From the NCBI GenBank assembly GCA_030144725.1, contig JASKMD010000031.1:4742197-4806196 (forward strand): a stretch of DNA of 64,000 nt, read 5' to 3'. The position numbers and the translations under genes were made by a program. The stretch's first letter is position 1; every line of letters begins with the position of its first letter. This stretch comes from Haematococcus lacustris. Lineage: Eukaryota > Chlorophyta > Chlorophyceae > Chlamydomonadales > Haematococcaceae. The notes beneath the pieces are model-generated. The model ran no database searches. It was given only the letters and a program-made list of their open reading frames with translations, and was not told where the DNA came from. Of this stretch, positions 37,928 to 49,677 are shown piece by piece.

Positions 37928-40437
37928 GGCGGGGCGGGGCGGGGCGGGGCGGGGCGGGGCGGGGGGCGGGGCGGGGGGCGGGGCGGGGGGCGGGGCGGGG
38001 GGCGGGGCGGGGGGCGGGGCGGGGGGCGGGGCGGGGGGCGGGGCGGGGGGCGGGGCGGGGGGCGGGGCGGGGGGCGGGGCGGGGGGCGGGGCGGGGGGCG
38101 GGGCGGGGGGCGGGGCGGGGGGCGGGGCGGGGGGCGGGGCGGGGGGCGGGGCGGGGGGCGGGGCGGGGGGCGGGGCGGGGGGCGGGGCGGGGGGCGGGGC
38201 GGGGGGCGGGGCGGGGGGCGGGGCGGGGGGCGGGGCGGGGGGCGGGGCGGGGGGCGGGGCGGGGGGCGGGGCGGGGGGCGGGGCGGGGGGCGGGGCGGGG
38301 GGCGGGGCGGGGGGCGGGGCGGGGGGCGGGGCGGGGGGCGGGGCGGGGGGCGGGGCGGGGGGCGGGGCGGGGGGCGGGGCGGGGGGCGGGGCGGGGGGCG
38401 GGGCGGGGGGCGGGGCGGGGGGCGGGGCGGGGGGCGGGGCGGGGGGCGGGGCGGGGGGCGGGGCGGGGGGCGGGGCGGGGGGCGGGGCGGGGGGCGGGGC
38501 GGGGGGCGGGGCGGGGGGCGGGGCGGGGGGCGGGGCGGGGGGCGGGGCGGGGGGCGGGGCGGGGGGCGGGGCGGGGGGCGGGGCGGGGGGCGGGGCGGGG
38601 GGCGGGGCGGGGGGCGGGGCGGGGGGCGGGGCGGGGGGCGGGGCGGGGGGCGGGGCGGGGGGCGGGGCGGGGGGCGGGGCGGGGGGCGGGGCGGGGGGCG
38701 GGGCGGGGGGCGGGGCGGGGGGCGGGGCGGGGGGCGGGGCGGGGGGCGGGGCGGGGGGGCGGGGCGGGGGGCGGGGCGGGGGGCGGGGCGGGGGGCGGGG
38801 CGGGGGGCGGGGCGGGGGGCGGGGCGGGGGGCGGGGCGGGGGGCGGGGCGGGGGGCGGGGCGGGGGGCGGGGCGGGGGGCGGGGCGGGGGGCGGGGCGGG
38901 GGGCGGGGCGGGGGGCGGGGCGGGGGGCGGGGCGGGGGGCGGGGCGGGGGGCGGGGCGGGGGGCGGGGCGGGGGGCGGGGCGGGGGGCGGGGCGGGGGGC
39001 GGGGCGGGGGGCGGGGCGGGGGGCGGGGCGGGGGGCGGGGCGGGGGGCGGGGCGGGGGGCGGGGCGGGGGGCGGGGCGGGGGGGCGGGGCGGGGGGCGGG
39101 GCGGGGGGCGGGGCGGGGGGCGGGGCGGGGGGCGGGGCGGGGGGCGGGGCGGGGGGCGGGGCGGGGGGCGGGGCGGGGGGCGGGGCGGGGGGCGGGGCGG
39201 GGGGCGGGGCGGGGGGCGGGGCGGGGGGCGGGGCGGGGGGCGGGGCGGGGGGCGGGGCGGGGGGCGGGGCGGGGGGCGGGGCGGGGGGCGGGGCGGGGGG
39301 CGGGGCGGGGGGCGGGGCGGGGGGCGGGGCGGGGGGCGGGGCGGGGGGCGGGGCGGGGGGCGGGGCGGGGGGCGGGGCGGGGGGCGGGGCGGGGGGCGGG
39401 GCGGGGGGCGGGGCGGGGGGCGGGGCGGGGGGCGGGGCGGGGGGCGGGGCGGGGGGCGGGGCGGGGGGCGGGGCGGGGGGCGGGGCGGGGGGCGGGGCGG
39501 GGGGCGGGGCGGGGGGCGGGGCGGGGGGCGGGGCGGGGGGCGGGGCGGGGGGCGGGGCGGGGGGCGGGGCGGGGGGCGGGGCGGGGGGCGGGGGGCGGGG
39601 CGGGGGGCGGGGCGGGGGGCGGGGCGGGGGGCGGGGCGGGGGGCGGGGCGGGGGGCGGGGCGGGGGGCGGGGCGGGGGGCGGGGCGGGGGGCGGGGCGGG
39701 GGGCGGGGCGGGGGGCGGGGCGGGGGGCGGGGCGGGGGGCGGGGCGGGGGGCGGGGCGGGGGGCGGGGCGGGGGGCGGGGCGGGGGGCGGGGCGGGGGGC
39801 GGGGCGGGGGGGCGGGGCGGGGGGCGGGGCGGGGGGCGGGGCGGGGGGCGGGGCGGGGGGCGGGGCGGGGGGCGGGGCGGGGGGCGGGGCGGGGGGCGGG
39901 GCGGGGGGCGGGGCGGGGGGGCGGGGCGGGGGGCGGGGCGGGGGGCGGGGCGGGGGGCGGGGCGGGGGGCGGGGCGGGGGGCGGGGCGGGGGGCGGGGCG
40001 GGGGGCGGGGCGGGGGGCGGGGCGGGGGGCGGGGCGGGGGGCGGGGCGGGGGGCGGGGCGGGGGGCGGGGCGGGGGGCGGGGCGGGGGGGCGGGGCGGGG
40101 GGCGGGGCGGGGGGGCGGGGCGGGGGGCGGGGCGGGGGGCGGGGCGGGGGGCGGGGCGGGGGGCGGGGCGGGGGGCGGGGCGGGGGGCGGGGCGGGGGGC
40201 GGGGCGGGGGGCGGGGCGGGGGGCGGGGCGGGGGGCGGGGCGGGGGGCGGGGCGGGGGGCGGGGCGGGGGGCGGGGCGGGGGGCGGGGCGGGGGGCGGGG
40301 CGGGGGGCGGGGCGGGGGGCGGGGCGGGGGGCGGGGCGGGGGGCGGGGCGGGGGGCGGGGCGGGGGGCGGGGCGGGGGGCGGGGCGGGGGGCGGGGCGGG
40401 GGGCGGGGCGGGGGGCGGGGCGGGGCGGGGCGGGGCG
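37928..40437. repeat. 12-bp GC-box satellite (GCGGGGCGGGGG)n, about 2.5 kb
   Basis: About 200 head-to-tail copies of GCGGGGCGGGGG, with six or so single-G insertions and one short deletion. Both edges are made of plain GGGGC pentamers (left 37930-37965, right 40418-40437). The repeat leaves five reading frames open for nearly 900 codons, giving Gly/Ala/Arg or Pro/Ala/Arg polymers that are not expected to be proteins. The G strand should form quadruplexes and contains dense Sp1-type GC boxes. Confidence 0.98.
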
Positions 40438-41124
40438 GCAATATTTTCCATAACTCGGCTCAGTTTACCAAGGCCGCAAAGTGCTAGCAGCCAGATCCGC
40501 GTGTTCCGCGAGTGAAGCGCAACTACTGATAAGTGCCAGGCTGGCATGTTGACTAGAAGCTACGTCTTTCGTCGTTTTTCAGGTCGGAGGAAGCCGCTTA
40601 GGATAGAGATGAGGTTATAGGCTATTTGAGGCAGTCGATATGTGTCGACCGGCAAAGCATAATGGTCGAGAAGCAAAGCATAATGGTCGAGCGGCAAAGC
40701 ATAATGGTCGAGCGGCAAAGTGCACTTTTTGATAATTGTCGAGCGGCAATTGATAACTGTCGAGCGGGAAAGTACAATTTTCGCAATCATTGTCGGGAAG
40801 CGTTCTATAGAGCGGCTGTGTTGAGAAGGGTTGGTGATAGTGTTGGTCAACGGGAGATATGGTCAACGGGGGAGGGGGGCGGTTACGGGATTGGGGAACC
40901 TCAAACATACTAGATGACCGCCTTGACCTCGCGCACTACGCGAACTAATGGTCTCGTCCTCGGCTCTGCTACCATACATCCCTCGGCTGCGCCTCGGCAT
41001 GTATGTCCGCGCCACCTCGGCCTCAACATTACTATGAGCACAATGATCTCGGACCAATCATCTACTACATAGCGATCGCTATACAAAGCGCGGAAAAAAC
41101 CACTGGTACATACCACGCAGTCTC
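40438..41124. repeat. Spacer with a 21-bp tandem repeat
   Basis: 40643-40801 holds about seven diverging units of TGGTCGAGCGGCAAAGCATAA. The first four are regular; later ones vary around a conserved GTCGAGCGG core (GATAATTGTCGAGCGGCAAT and similar). The rest of the interval shows nothing identifiable. Confidence 0.75.
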
Positions 41125-41129
41125 TTACA
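41125..41129 (-). terminator. TGTAA polyadenylation signal of ATPase copy 2 (candidate)
   Basis: First TGTAA on the minus strand after the copy 2 stop (41398) that lies outside the duplicated arm. Copy 1 uses a different TGTAA because the arms diverge here. Confidence 0.4.
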
Positions 41130-41397
41130 AAGCATTTATCACATAAAAACAGGGTTAACAAGCTCGAGCACAGACTAAGCAAAAAGGGTTCGGGGCAGGC
41201 TAACCACAAAGAGGTCAGGGAAGAGTAGTATGATCCATGTACGGCATACAACGTCGATGCATGCTGGCAACAGACAGCAACCCGGTGTTTGCATCATGAA
41301 TGGTTCCAATTCAATGGTGCAGGGGTCGTGCAGATAGGGAAGGCGTTCATCCACCCATCCTGAGTTGGGGATGTATCCATCTATTGCAGGTCCGAAC

Positions 41398-44300
41398 CTA
41401 TTGCTTAGCAGCTGCTGCGTGGTCTGTGCTGCGAGCAGACAAAATTGCGGAGCGGCGTGCCAGCGCCTGGGCGTGCGCTGGGTTGTTGCTGACCTGGGCC
41501 ACGCCCTGGGAGTTGCGCTGAATGGTGACCACAGCAGCTGAGGCCCGATCTAGGAATTGGGCCACTGGTTTAGACATGGATGTGCGGCCCATGGGGTTGG
41601 ACAGGTTGGCTGGGGCAAAGCCAGGTGGTCCCATAATCTCGTTCTCCTGGTTGTTCTTGTGGGGCGCGTCAGGCCGGTGCTTCTTCTGTTTCTTCCAGGC
41701 AGGCTGTAACACAGGCGGGCAAAGTGCAAGTTAGGGTTCAGGCAGGGGTGCCAGATGCAGATGCAGCAGCAGCAGACGAGCATGAATGCTGCTGGCATGA
41801 GAAGCGTCAGGTACCTGATCACGGAACCCATCTTCGTTCAGGATCCAGCACATCATCCACTTGACCAGGTCCAGCGGCATGTACCAGATGGCAGACCAGA
41901 TCCACGCTACAATCACATAACCCCTGCACACCAGCACATCACCAGCCGACAGCATGCTTGCACTCACAGCACAGCAGCAACACATTGGGTGCTGCTGCTG
42001 TCACCACCAGCTTTACTGGCCATGCCACCACCATAGCAGACAGGACAGGGCATGGTGCGGCTGATGCTGCATTGTGCACATGCACTGCCACATGCTCAAG
42101 CCCATGCTTGCTTGCTCTGTGCACGAGGGTGCAGGACTCACGTGCAGCCAATCACAGATGCTGTGTATCTGCTCTCAGTTCCAGAGATGGGCACTTCCAT
42201 GCTGGGGAAGAACGGTGTCTTGTGGCCGGTAGACAAGCCACAGAACATGCAGTCCTGGAAGCGCTCACGCGGCGGCACATAGCCAGCGAAGCCAAAGATG
42301 CCAATGAGGGTGGAGCCCAGCTGGGCCAGGACGAAGGCAATGTAGGTGAGGGAGCCGGCCCGCTGGATCAGGGACCAGCCCTGGTGGCGCACCACAAAGA
42401 CCAGCGCCTGGCCAGACACTGAGATCTGCACATACAGCAGGGTGCGGGTCATGGCGCCTCGAATGTAGATCTGCTCCACGTTGCACTGGTCCAGGATGCT
42501 GGGGGGGCCGGACAACTCCCCAGGCAGCTGGCCAAAGGTCAGCCTGTTCATGGTGACTGGGTCATAGCCCTCACAGCTGCCGTCTGGCATCCACTGGTTG
42601 CGATAGCTGGGCAGGGCACAGATGGAAGTGTAGGGGGTGAGCCCGAAGTTTGAGCTTGCAGGCAGCTCACGCTCAATCTTGGCAGCACACCAGGCATCCA
42701 CCCTGGTCGGCTGGTCGTTGAGGGAGAACAGGCCGCACTTGTCCTGTGCACACCAACACACAGCACGTGAGCTGCAATGCTCCTGGGAAGGCAAAGATAT
42801 GCACCCAGCCATGACAGTACAAGCTCTAAGACATGCAGTGCGTGCTCTGCCAGCACAGGACAGGACAGACTTTGCCCCTACCTCAAAGAAGGTGGTCTTG
42901 ACAGCTGTCTGGTACAGGGCCCATGAGGACAGGGTCAGGAACAGGCCATACACAATGCCCATCAGGAAGATGTTGTTCAGGTTCCAGGAGTTGGGCAGGC
43001 GTGAGGGGATGACGCGGTCCTTGGCCAGGGCGATCATGGCACCATCGTTGAACACAGCCATGATGACAATGAGGATGGTGGGGAAGTACCTGGGGGTGGC
43101 ATGGGCAAGCAGGGCAGCTGAGGTGAAGGGGTAAAGGCATCAGGGCATCGCATATCAGGGCGCTATACACAGCTGAGGGGGGGGTAAAAGCATCAGGGCA
43201 TCAGGGCCCGCCACTTACCAGTCATAGATGACTGTCAGCAGCCCAAATGTGAAGCAGATACGGAATGTCATGGCCACGGTGTACTTCGAGTAGGTGGTCA
43301 TGCGCTGGAAGATCTTGCGAGCCCCTGCAGCAAGGCAGGACGTGCCAGCAATGCGTCAGGGCACCTGCGGCACTGCAGCTGCTGGTCAGTGCCCTGGAGG
43401 AGAAGGGCGATCTAGACCTGGTTGGGAACAGTCCAGGTGCCCATGGCAAGCACCTCACCAATGACTGCCGTGACGATGGTCGACAGGCCTGGCTCAGTCA
43501 GCACGATGTCAGCGGCACCACGAGCAGCATCAGTGGCGCCATGGACTGCAATGCCCACATCAGCCTTCTTCAGCGCAGGGGCGTCGTTGACACCGTCCCC
43601 AGTCATGCCGCACACATGGTCAGCGTCCTGCAGGATCTTTACAATCTCGTACTTGTGCTCAGGGAACACCTCAGCAAAGCCATTGCACTTCTCGCACATC
43701 TCAGCCACTGATGAGTAGCCGTGCATCGACTCCTTGTCACCGTTCCTTGCCTTGATTAGCACCTCAGAAGGGTACATCTGTGAGCAACGCGGTGAAGGTA
43801 TCAGCAGTGAGCCCCTACTGAGCATGGGATGAGGCTGCTGCCCTGCTGCCATGCTCTTGCCCACCTCCACACCCATGCCCAGCATGCGGGCGGTCTCCTT
43901 GCCAATCAGCAGGTGGTCACCTGTGATCATCTTGACAGTGATGCCCTGCAGCCGAGAACAACCATACCAGGTGTACAGGCTAGGGGTACATGGCAGGAGA
44001 CAGGGGGGTCCATAAGGAACCAGCGCAAGGCAATTGGGCGCACCTGATCCATGCAGCGCTCAATGGTCTCCTTGGTGTCGTGGCGGGGAGGGTCAAACAT
44101 GGGCAGCAGGCAGATCATTTCCCACTTGGTGTTGATCTCACCCACACCATCTCCCTGGGGCAAAGCAAGGACAGGGCACCAGCTTGCTGACAGCTGGGAT
44201 GACGAGAGCGTGGTGAAGCTGAGAGCGCTAGATGGGTGCAGGGCCTTACATCAGCCATGGCCAGACCCAGGGAGCGGAAGCCACGGTTGGCAAACTCAAT

Positions 44301-46708
44301 CATCTTGTTGTTCACAGGGTCATTCAGCTGGTCCTTGTTGTATGCCTTCCGCAGCACAACCTGCACCGGCATGAGGGCAAAGAGGTGTGTGTAGCAGCCC
44401 CACTGGCCCATAACACTGGCCACCATCACGCACCTGTGGCGAGCCCTTCAGCAGCCTGATGATCTTGTTGGTCTGCTTGTCCAGGACTGTGGCAATGGTG
44501 ATCTTGTCTGTGGGATTGAAGGGGACAAACTTCACGGTCTTGTAACGATCCTTGAGCTCACTCTGCATGCAACCAACAGGTGCAGGGGGTCAGCTGCCAA
44601 GGTTTCACCTGCCTACTACAAGCAGTGGGAATGAGTAATGAGAATGGGAATGCACTACAAGCAGTGGGAATGTCCCACTACAAGCAGTGGGAATGAGCAA
44701 TGAGAATGAGGAGACTCACCCTCCTGGGGTACGACTCCCATAGCACCATGTCAATGGGCTCCTCGGTGATGGTGTTTGCACTGAGCGCAGCGAGCTTCAT
44801 GATCTGCACACAAGGACAAGCAGCTTATGTGCCCTGAGCAGCCGAAACAACGCGGGGTGACATGGTCATGACCCAACACACCTCATCAGCGGACACACTG
44901 CCAGTGAGCATAATGCTCTGGGGTTCCACACTGAGCTTGTTCAGAGTCAGGGTGCCAGTCTTATCCGAGCACAGCACGTCCATGCCTGCAGGTGCAAGAG
45001 CACAGATGCATGCGGCATTAGCCAGGACCAGCCAGCAGGCACAGCAGATGAAGTGTGTACAACACACCAGGCCCAAAGCCCGCGCTCCTGCAGGCTCACC
45101 TGCCATCTCCTCCACAGCTGACATCCTCGCCACGATGGCGCCCTCCTTGGCCAGCTTGGAAGCACCAAGGGCCAGGGTGACGGACAGCACCGTGGGCATG
45201 GCAATGGGAATGCCACCCACGATGATGACAAGCATGTTGGTCAGCGTGGGGCAGCCCTCTGCGCAGGGAGCAGGGCAAGGAAGGGAGATGAGCAGGATGC
45301 TGTCATACTGCATGCTGTCTGCCCACCAGCTAGGCAACTGCCTGTTGCTCACCCTCGCCGCTGAGGCACGCATGGCGGTAGTGGCCAAACTGGACGCACA
45401 GCTCAATGACGACCCACACGCCAATGGTCACCAGGCAGATGCCACCAATCTTGGTCATGATGACTTGCAGGTTGGCGACATTGTGGGTGCCACTGATCAG
45501 AGCAGCAGCGCGCCCGAAGAAGGTGTTCACGCCAGTAGCGTACACCACAGCGTGGCGCTCGCCCTGCTTGATAGCTGAGCCACTGAAGGCTACGTCCCCA
45601 GTGAACTTCTTGGCTGGGAGGGACTCGCCAGTCAGTGCAGCCTGGTCAATCTGCACTCATCCACCACAACCAAGCTGCGTGAGAACCCATCTCGCATGAC
45701 CAACGGTAGCCATACTTTGCCTCATGCATGAGGGTGCGCGTACCTGCATGGGGACTTCTTCACCGCCACCGCCGCCCTCCTCAGGCAGGATCTTGACATC
45801 AGCAGGCACAATGTCACCCAGGCGGATGATGATGACATCACCAGGCACAAGGTCCTTGGCCTCAATGTTGATGACCTCGCCACCACGCAAGGCCTTGGCC
45901 TTGGGAGCCAGCGCAGCAGCCAGTGCCTGCAGGCAGTCAGCAGCATTGTAACCTGTTGACAGTCATGTGTGTCGAGACACACATCCTGGCATGCACTGAT
46001 GGAGAGCTGCACACTGCACAGGGTATGCATCCACAGCACCTTGATGGCCTTGTCTGCATTAGACTCCTCGACGTAGCTGATGCTTGCATTCACGATGAGC
46101 AAGGCCACGATGAGGGCGAAGTCGGCGTAGTCCAGCAGCGCTATAGAGATGATGGCGGCCACCTCCATTGCCCATGACAGTGGGTTCCACAAGTAACCCA
46201 GGAACACCAGGAAGGGATTGCGGGTGCTCTCCGGGAGCTTGTTGGGTCCATACTCGATAAGGCGCTTGGCGGCCTCATCAGCGGTGAGGCCGTGCACGGT
46301 GGCCTGCGTCAAACATCAAGGAGCGTCGCCAATGTAAGCGCGTAACCAGGAGCGCGTAAACAGGAGTATGTGGCAACGTGACCGAAGAGCCCATCAGGAG
46401 GCTTGCCTGAAGGATTTTCAGAGCCTCCTCATTCCCAATTTTGCTGAAGTCCACCTCCTCAGTGCTGCCAGCGCCCTCCTTGACTTCTACAGTGACCTCT
46501 GCTCCTGAAAAGCAGCACGACATGCACGTGCACCCTTTCCTTTTGCTCGCTAAGCTGCTCTCTGCTCGTTGACCTAGAGCGCTGTCACATGTGCCAGCGA
46601 ATGCCGCGAGCTGTGGGTTACTGGGCTCCAACGCGATGTAACGAGAAAGTAGACAGTAGACAGTAGACAGTACTAGGGCCGCAGCAGCTTACCTCCGCCG
46701 TGAGGCAT
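41398..46708 (-). CDS. PMA: Plasma-membrane H+-ATPase (P3A-type), copy 2, inverted
   Basis: Mirror copy of the gene at 28.3-33.5 kb with the same 18-exon structure. Exons high to low: 46708-46693, 46498-46407, 46303-46040, 45926-45744, 45650-45353, 45258-45100, 44985-44882, 44803-44720, 44562-44434, 44360-44250, 44154-44044, 43945-43865, 43777-43459, 43324-43219, 43089-42882, 42743-42142, 41923-41815, 41703-41398. The same catalytic motifs are intact. Protein differences noted by eye: MPHGGEVTVE for MPQGGEVKVE at the N terminus and FLVF for VLVF in exon 3. Intron 6 is 29 bases longer. Exon 1, intron 1 and the upstream region are unrelated to copy 1, so the two genes probably have different promoters. 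Confidence 0.95.
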
Positions 46709-47100
46709 CGTGGCAAAGGTTAATGAGCCGCGACAAAACTGACGGCGAAGGCCAGGGCTCTCTTCCCAGGCTATACCAATGCGCCTAATGGGGGGTGTCC
46801 GAAATGCGCTGGCTGAGAGTTTATCAAAACGAATCACTCAAGTCACTTGGAATTGCTGCAGGTGCTAGTTGTGAAACACGCGATTCACGCGACCCGACGT
46901 GGAGGTGAGCTAGCAAGACGCGTTGTCTGAGTCCGCGATACTTTTGTTTTGTTCTATGTGTATCGTGCAAGCTCGGACATATTGTTCTCACGTTCTTCGA
47001 TGGTAAACAATATCAGGTAGGATTAGAACTCATTGCTGTATTGAGTTAGAAGGGTTAGGTACACAGCTACAGTCAACCTGAAGCTTCCTCGGTCGGATTA
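46709..47100. other. Upstream region of ATPase copy 2
   Basis: No gene is seen. A GTAGACA triplet repeat (about 46650-46672, in intron 1) lies just inside the gene. The promoter of copy 2 should lie here, but no motif was recognised. Confidence 0.4.
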
Positions 47101-47124
47101 GCACTCATTGTTGTGATGGGACGA

Positions 47125-48947
47125 GATGTTCACCTGTGGGTAAACTCACTCAGCGACAATGAATCTGAAGCGTCCTCGGTCGCACCCTTGATGACCACAA
47201 TCACCACACCGGCGGCACGTTCCCCTTTAAAGACCACTGGACGCCCTATCAAAACTATCAGCTTCATGCGTATGAGGTTTAATGGCCTGTCCTAACTACT
47301 AGGACATATGGGTTGTTGCCATCCCGGCCATCAATGCCGCGCCGGTACCCTGCAGCCCGGTGTAGCCGCTGCCTGACCTTGTGCAGCCGGTCATTCTAAA
47401 GCTTGTACCGTTGCTGGTTCTCCTCGCCGATGGGGGGCAGACCCTTGAGGCCCTCCCATTGGCACAGCTTCTAGGGCGCTGCATGCTCGCCCCAATGCCC
47501 CGAAAGTTATGGCAAGAGTTGGTGTCCCGGTCCAGCCACCTGCCCCGTTGGGTGGCTGGGGTCATGGCACTGGGCCAGGTGCAGCAGGAAGGGGCTGGGC
47601 CTGGTCTGGGTGAGGTGGGGCCTGGGCAGGGAGAGGAGGTGGCTCCTAGGCTTGGGGGGGCTTGGGGAGGTGGAGGGGTTGGCTCTTGGGCAATTGCTTT
47701 TGTAGTAATGGTCGTTGGAAATTGAGGTCCACAAGAAGATTGCATTTAAGAATGGCGCTGCACCATAACCACCAGGTAAGGCAGGATTGCAGGAGACTTG
47801 GGCGAGGAGGAGTTCAAAAGCAGAGGCAGCTTGGCACTGAAGCTGGGGCCTGCCCAGCCCTGCTGCAGTGCACTGCTTATAACAGTCACAGAGCTCGATG
47901 CTCATTGCAGCCATACCAGGCTGGCGGCAGTGTGAACCAGGAAAAAACATCCCGGTGAATTTAAAGGCAGCCAGATTGAGCCCTGTCACTAAGGACAAGG
48001 ACCCCAGCAGTACAAATAGCCTGGGAATGGAGCAGGCTGCCAAGGCTGCCAGCACCTTCGAAAGCCTTCACCAGGGTTCCACAGTTGTGGGCATGGATAA
48101 AATCCTGTACTAGCGTGGGCTAACTGGCGAAAAGGGGGAATGCGGGCGGTAGGGCCTGGAGTTGTGCTCCCCCCCGACTGCCTGCCAGTCTGCCCAGTGC
48201 GCCTGCCAGCTGACGTGGGCTTGCTCCAGCTGCCTGCTGATGTCCACTGCATGGCGTAGCAGGCTGCCCCGGCTGACCCCCCTCTCCAGCCAGGCGTCGT
48301 TCACCCCCCCCCTGACCCACCCCCAGCGACCTCCGCTGCCTGGCCACCTCGTCCCGCATGGCCTCAGTAGGCACCACCCCACCCTGACCCTGACCCTGAC
48401 CCTGACCCTGACCCTGTAGCCAGGTTACCTCCATCCCCCGCACACTCCTCACCACCCAGCTGCGCTGACGCTCAGTCCAGGTAGGCCTGCCATCCACGGG
48501 CAACCTAAAGCGGCGCCGGTGCTTGTGGGAGCCAGCGATGACCCTGGCTCCAGCCAGAGCCACCGCTTGCTCAACCCTGCGGAGGAACAGCACGGTGAGG
48601 CTGTTTGCAAAGCTGGTCTCCAGCTTCTGGCCCACATCGTCGACGGTGTTGCAGTCCTGCGGATAGCGAGGTACAGCGTTGAGCTCGGCGCTGAGGCCCG
48701 GGTACGCGGCCAATAGAGCCACAACAGTTGCGCTGGGCCGAGAATGCATTCCGGGAGGGGGCGTACCGCGGCCGAGCTGCAGGTACAGGTTGCGCTCCGC
48801 CAAGTTCGGGATGACCGCGTCCTCAGCAGGGATTTCCTCAAAGACCTCCTGGCCGCAAGTACAGTGATGGATGTGCAGCAGCCGCGCACCATGAGGCCCA
48901 ACAGCAAGCTGGCGAGCAGCGCCCTCTTGCTGCAGGCCTCCACTCAA
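47125..48947 (-). pseudogene. Decayed Fanzor/TnpB-like element
   Basis: Reading right to left, 48947-48120 is an open frame with a helical, Arg-rich segment (FANSLTVLFLRRVEQAVALA, then a KHRRRFRLPVDG stretch) that could be the N-terminal part. 47.4-47.6 kb encodes GRWLDRDTNSCHNFRGIGAS, matching the RuvC-III D-R-D-x-N motif of TnpB/Fanzor nucleases (the DRD is at 47524-47532). A one-base shift then leads to LPPIGEENQQRYKL, an in-frame TAG and RLHKVRQRLHRAAGYRRGID. The 3' tail at 47125-47320 matches two other tails in the window. The frameshift and stops mean no active nuclease. Assigning the N-terminal part to the same element is an inference. Confidence 0.55.
48382..48417. repeat. Short (CCCTGA)n array
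   Basis: About six copies of the hexamer seen at 150-307, here inside the presumed Fanzor N-terminal frame, where it codes Gln-Gly repeats. Confidence 0.9.
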
Positions 48948-49464
48948 AGCACAAGTTGGTCGTAAAGCCGACCGCTCCCGCCTCTATCCCCGCAGCGGAC
49001 ACAACCCTCATCAAGGTGTGCAATTTACACTTCTTGGCGTGCTATTGTGGTTGTGGGCCCAGTGCGCTTGACCGTTCGCCTGCATGTTCCGCTGAGCCTG
49101 ACTTGGTTCAGGCGGCGCGTCGGCCTCGCGGTCAACCTAACTGTCCGAAGCATTACCATCATGTCTACGCTGTCTATTTCGCTGCATCTTCGTAACTCGC
49201 TTCGCTAACCGTATCGCTGATTGCCTTTGATATCCTGGTTTTCCTGTTATTTTCCTGGTTTTCCTGTTCGGTTTATGTGTAATTATTGTATTTAGCGACT
49301 CAGGTGGCTAGAGTCCTTGCCTTTCCTGTGGCAAATGAACGTTAAGCAGGCATCACAACAAGACACCTACCAAGCAACAGTTCTAAGGTTTCAACCACCA
49401 ACTACCACCATCTCAGCGCTGGCTTAGGTATATCTGGTATCTCAGCGTTACGTGACGGAACTCG
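48948..49464. other. No recognisable gene
   Basis: AT-richer than average around 49150-49290, with a short direct repeat TTTTCCTGGTTTTCCTGTT. No coding segment was recognised. Confidence 0.4.
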
Positions 49465-49576
49465 AAGGCGCTTGGCTGCCTCATCAGCGGAGAGGCCGTG
49501 CACGGTGGCCTGCGTAAAACATCAAGGAGCAGCAAACCCGCCTTAGTTGCCCGGTGCCAGCGCGTAAGCAGGAGCG
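49465..49576 (-). pseudogene. H+-ATPase exon 3 fragment (third locus)
   Basis: It matches the start of ATPase exon 3 and the end of intron 2 on the minus strand: AAGGCGCTTGGC, CCTCATCAGCGG, then AGGCCGTGCACGGTGGCC and CATCAAGGAGC. Conceptually it codes [15 protein letters not shown]. It differs from both full copies at several bases, so it is an older fragment. It is followed by a 13-bp GTAGCCAGGCGGG tandem repeat (49595-49650). Confidence 0.85.
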
Positions 49577-49677
49577 GTGGTGTAGCCACTAGACGGTGTA
49601 GCCAGGCGGGGTAGCCAGGCGGGGTAGCCAGGCGGGCTAGCCAGGCGGGGTCCGCCTACAGCCACAGTAACCGAGTC

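Noticed and set aside
37818..40547. Open frames of nearly 900 codons in five reading frames
   Set aside because: They are translations of the 12-bp GC-only satellite, which lacks stop codons; the products are simple Gly/Ala/Arg or Pro/Ala/Arg polymers.
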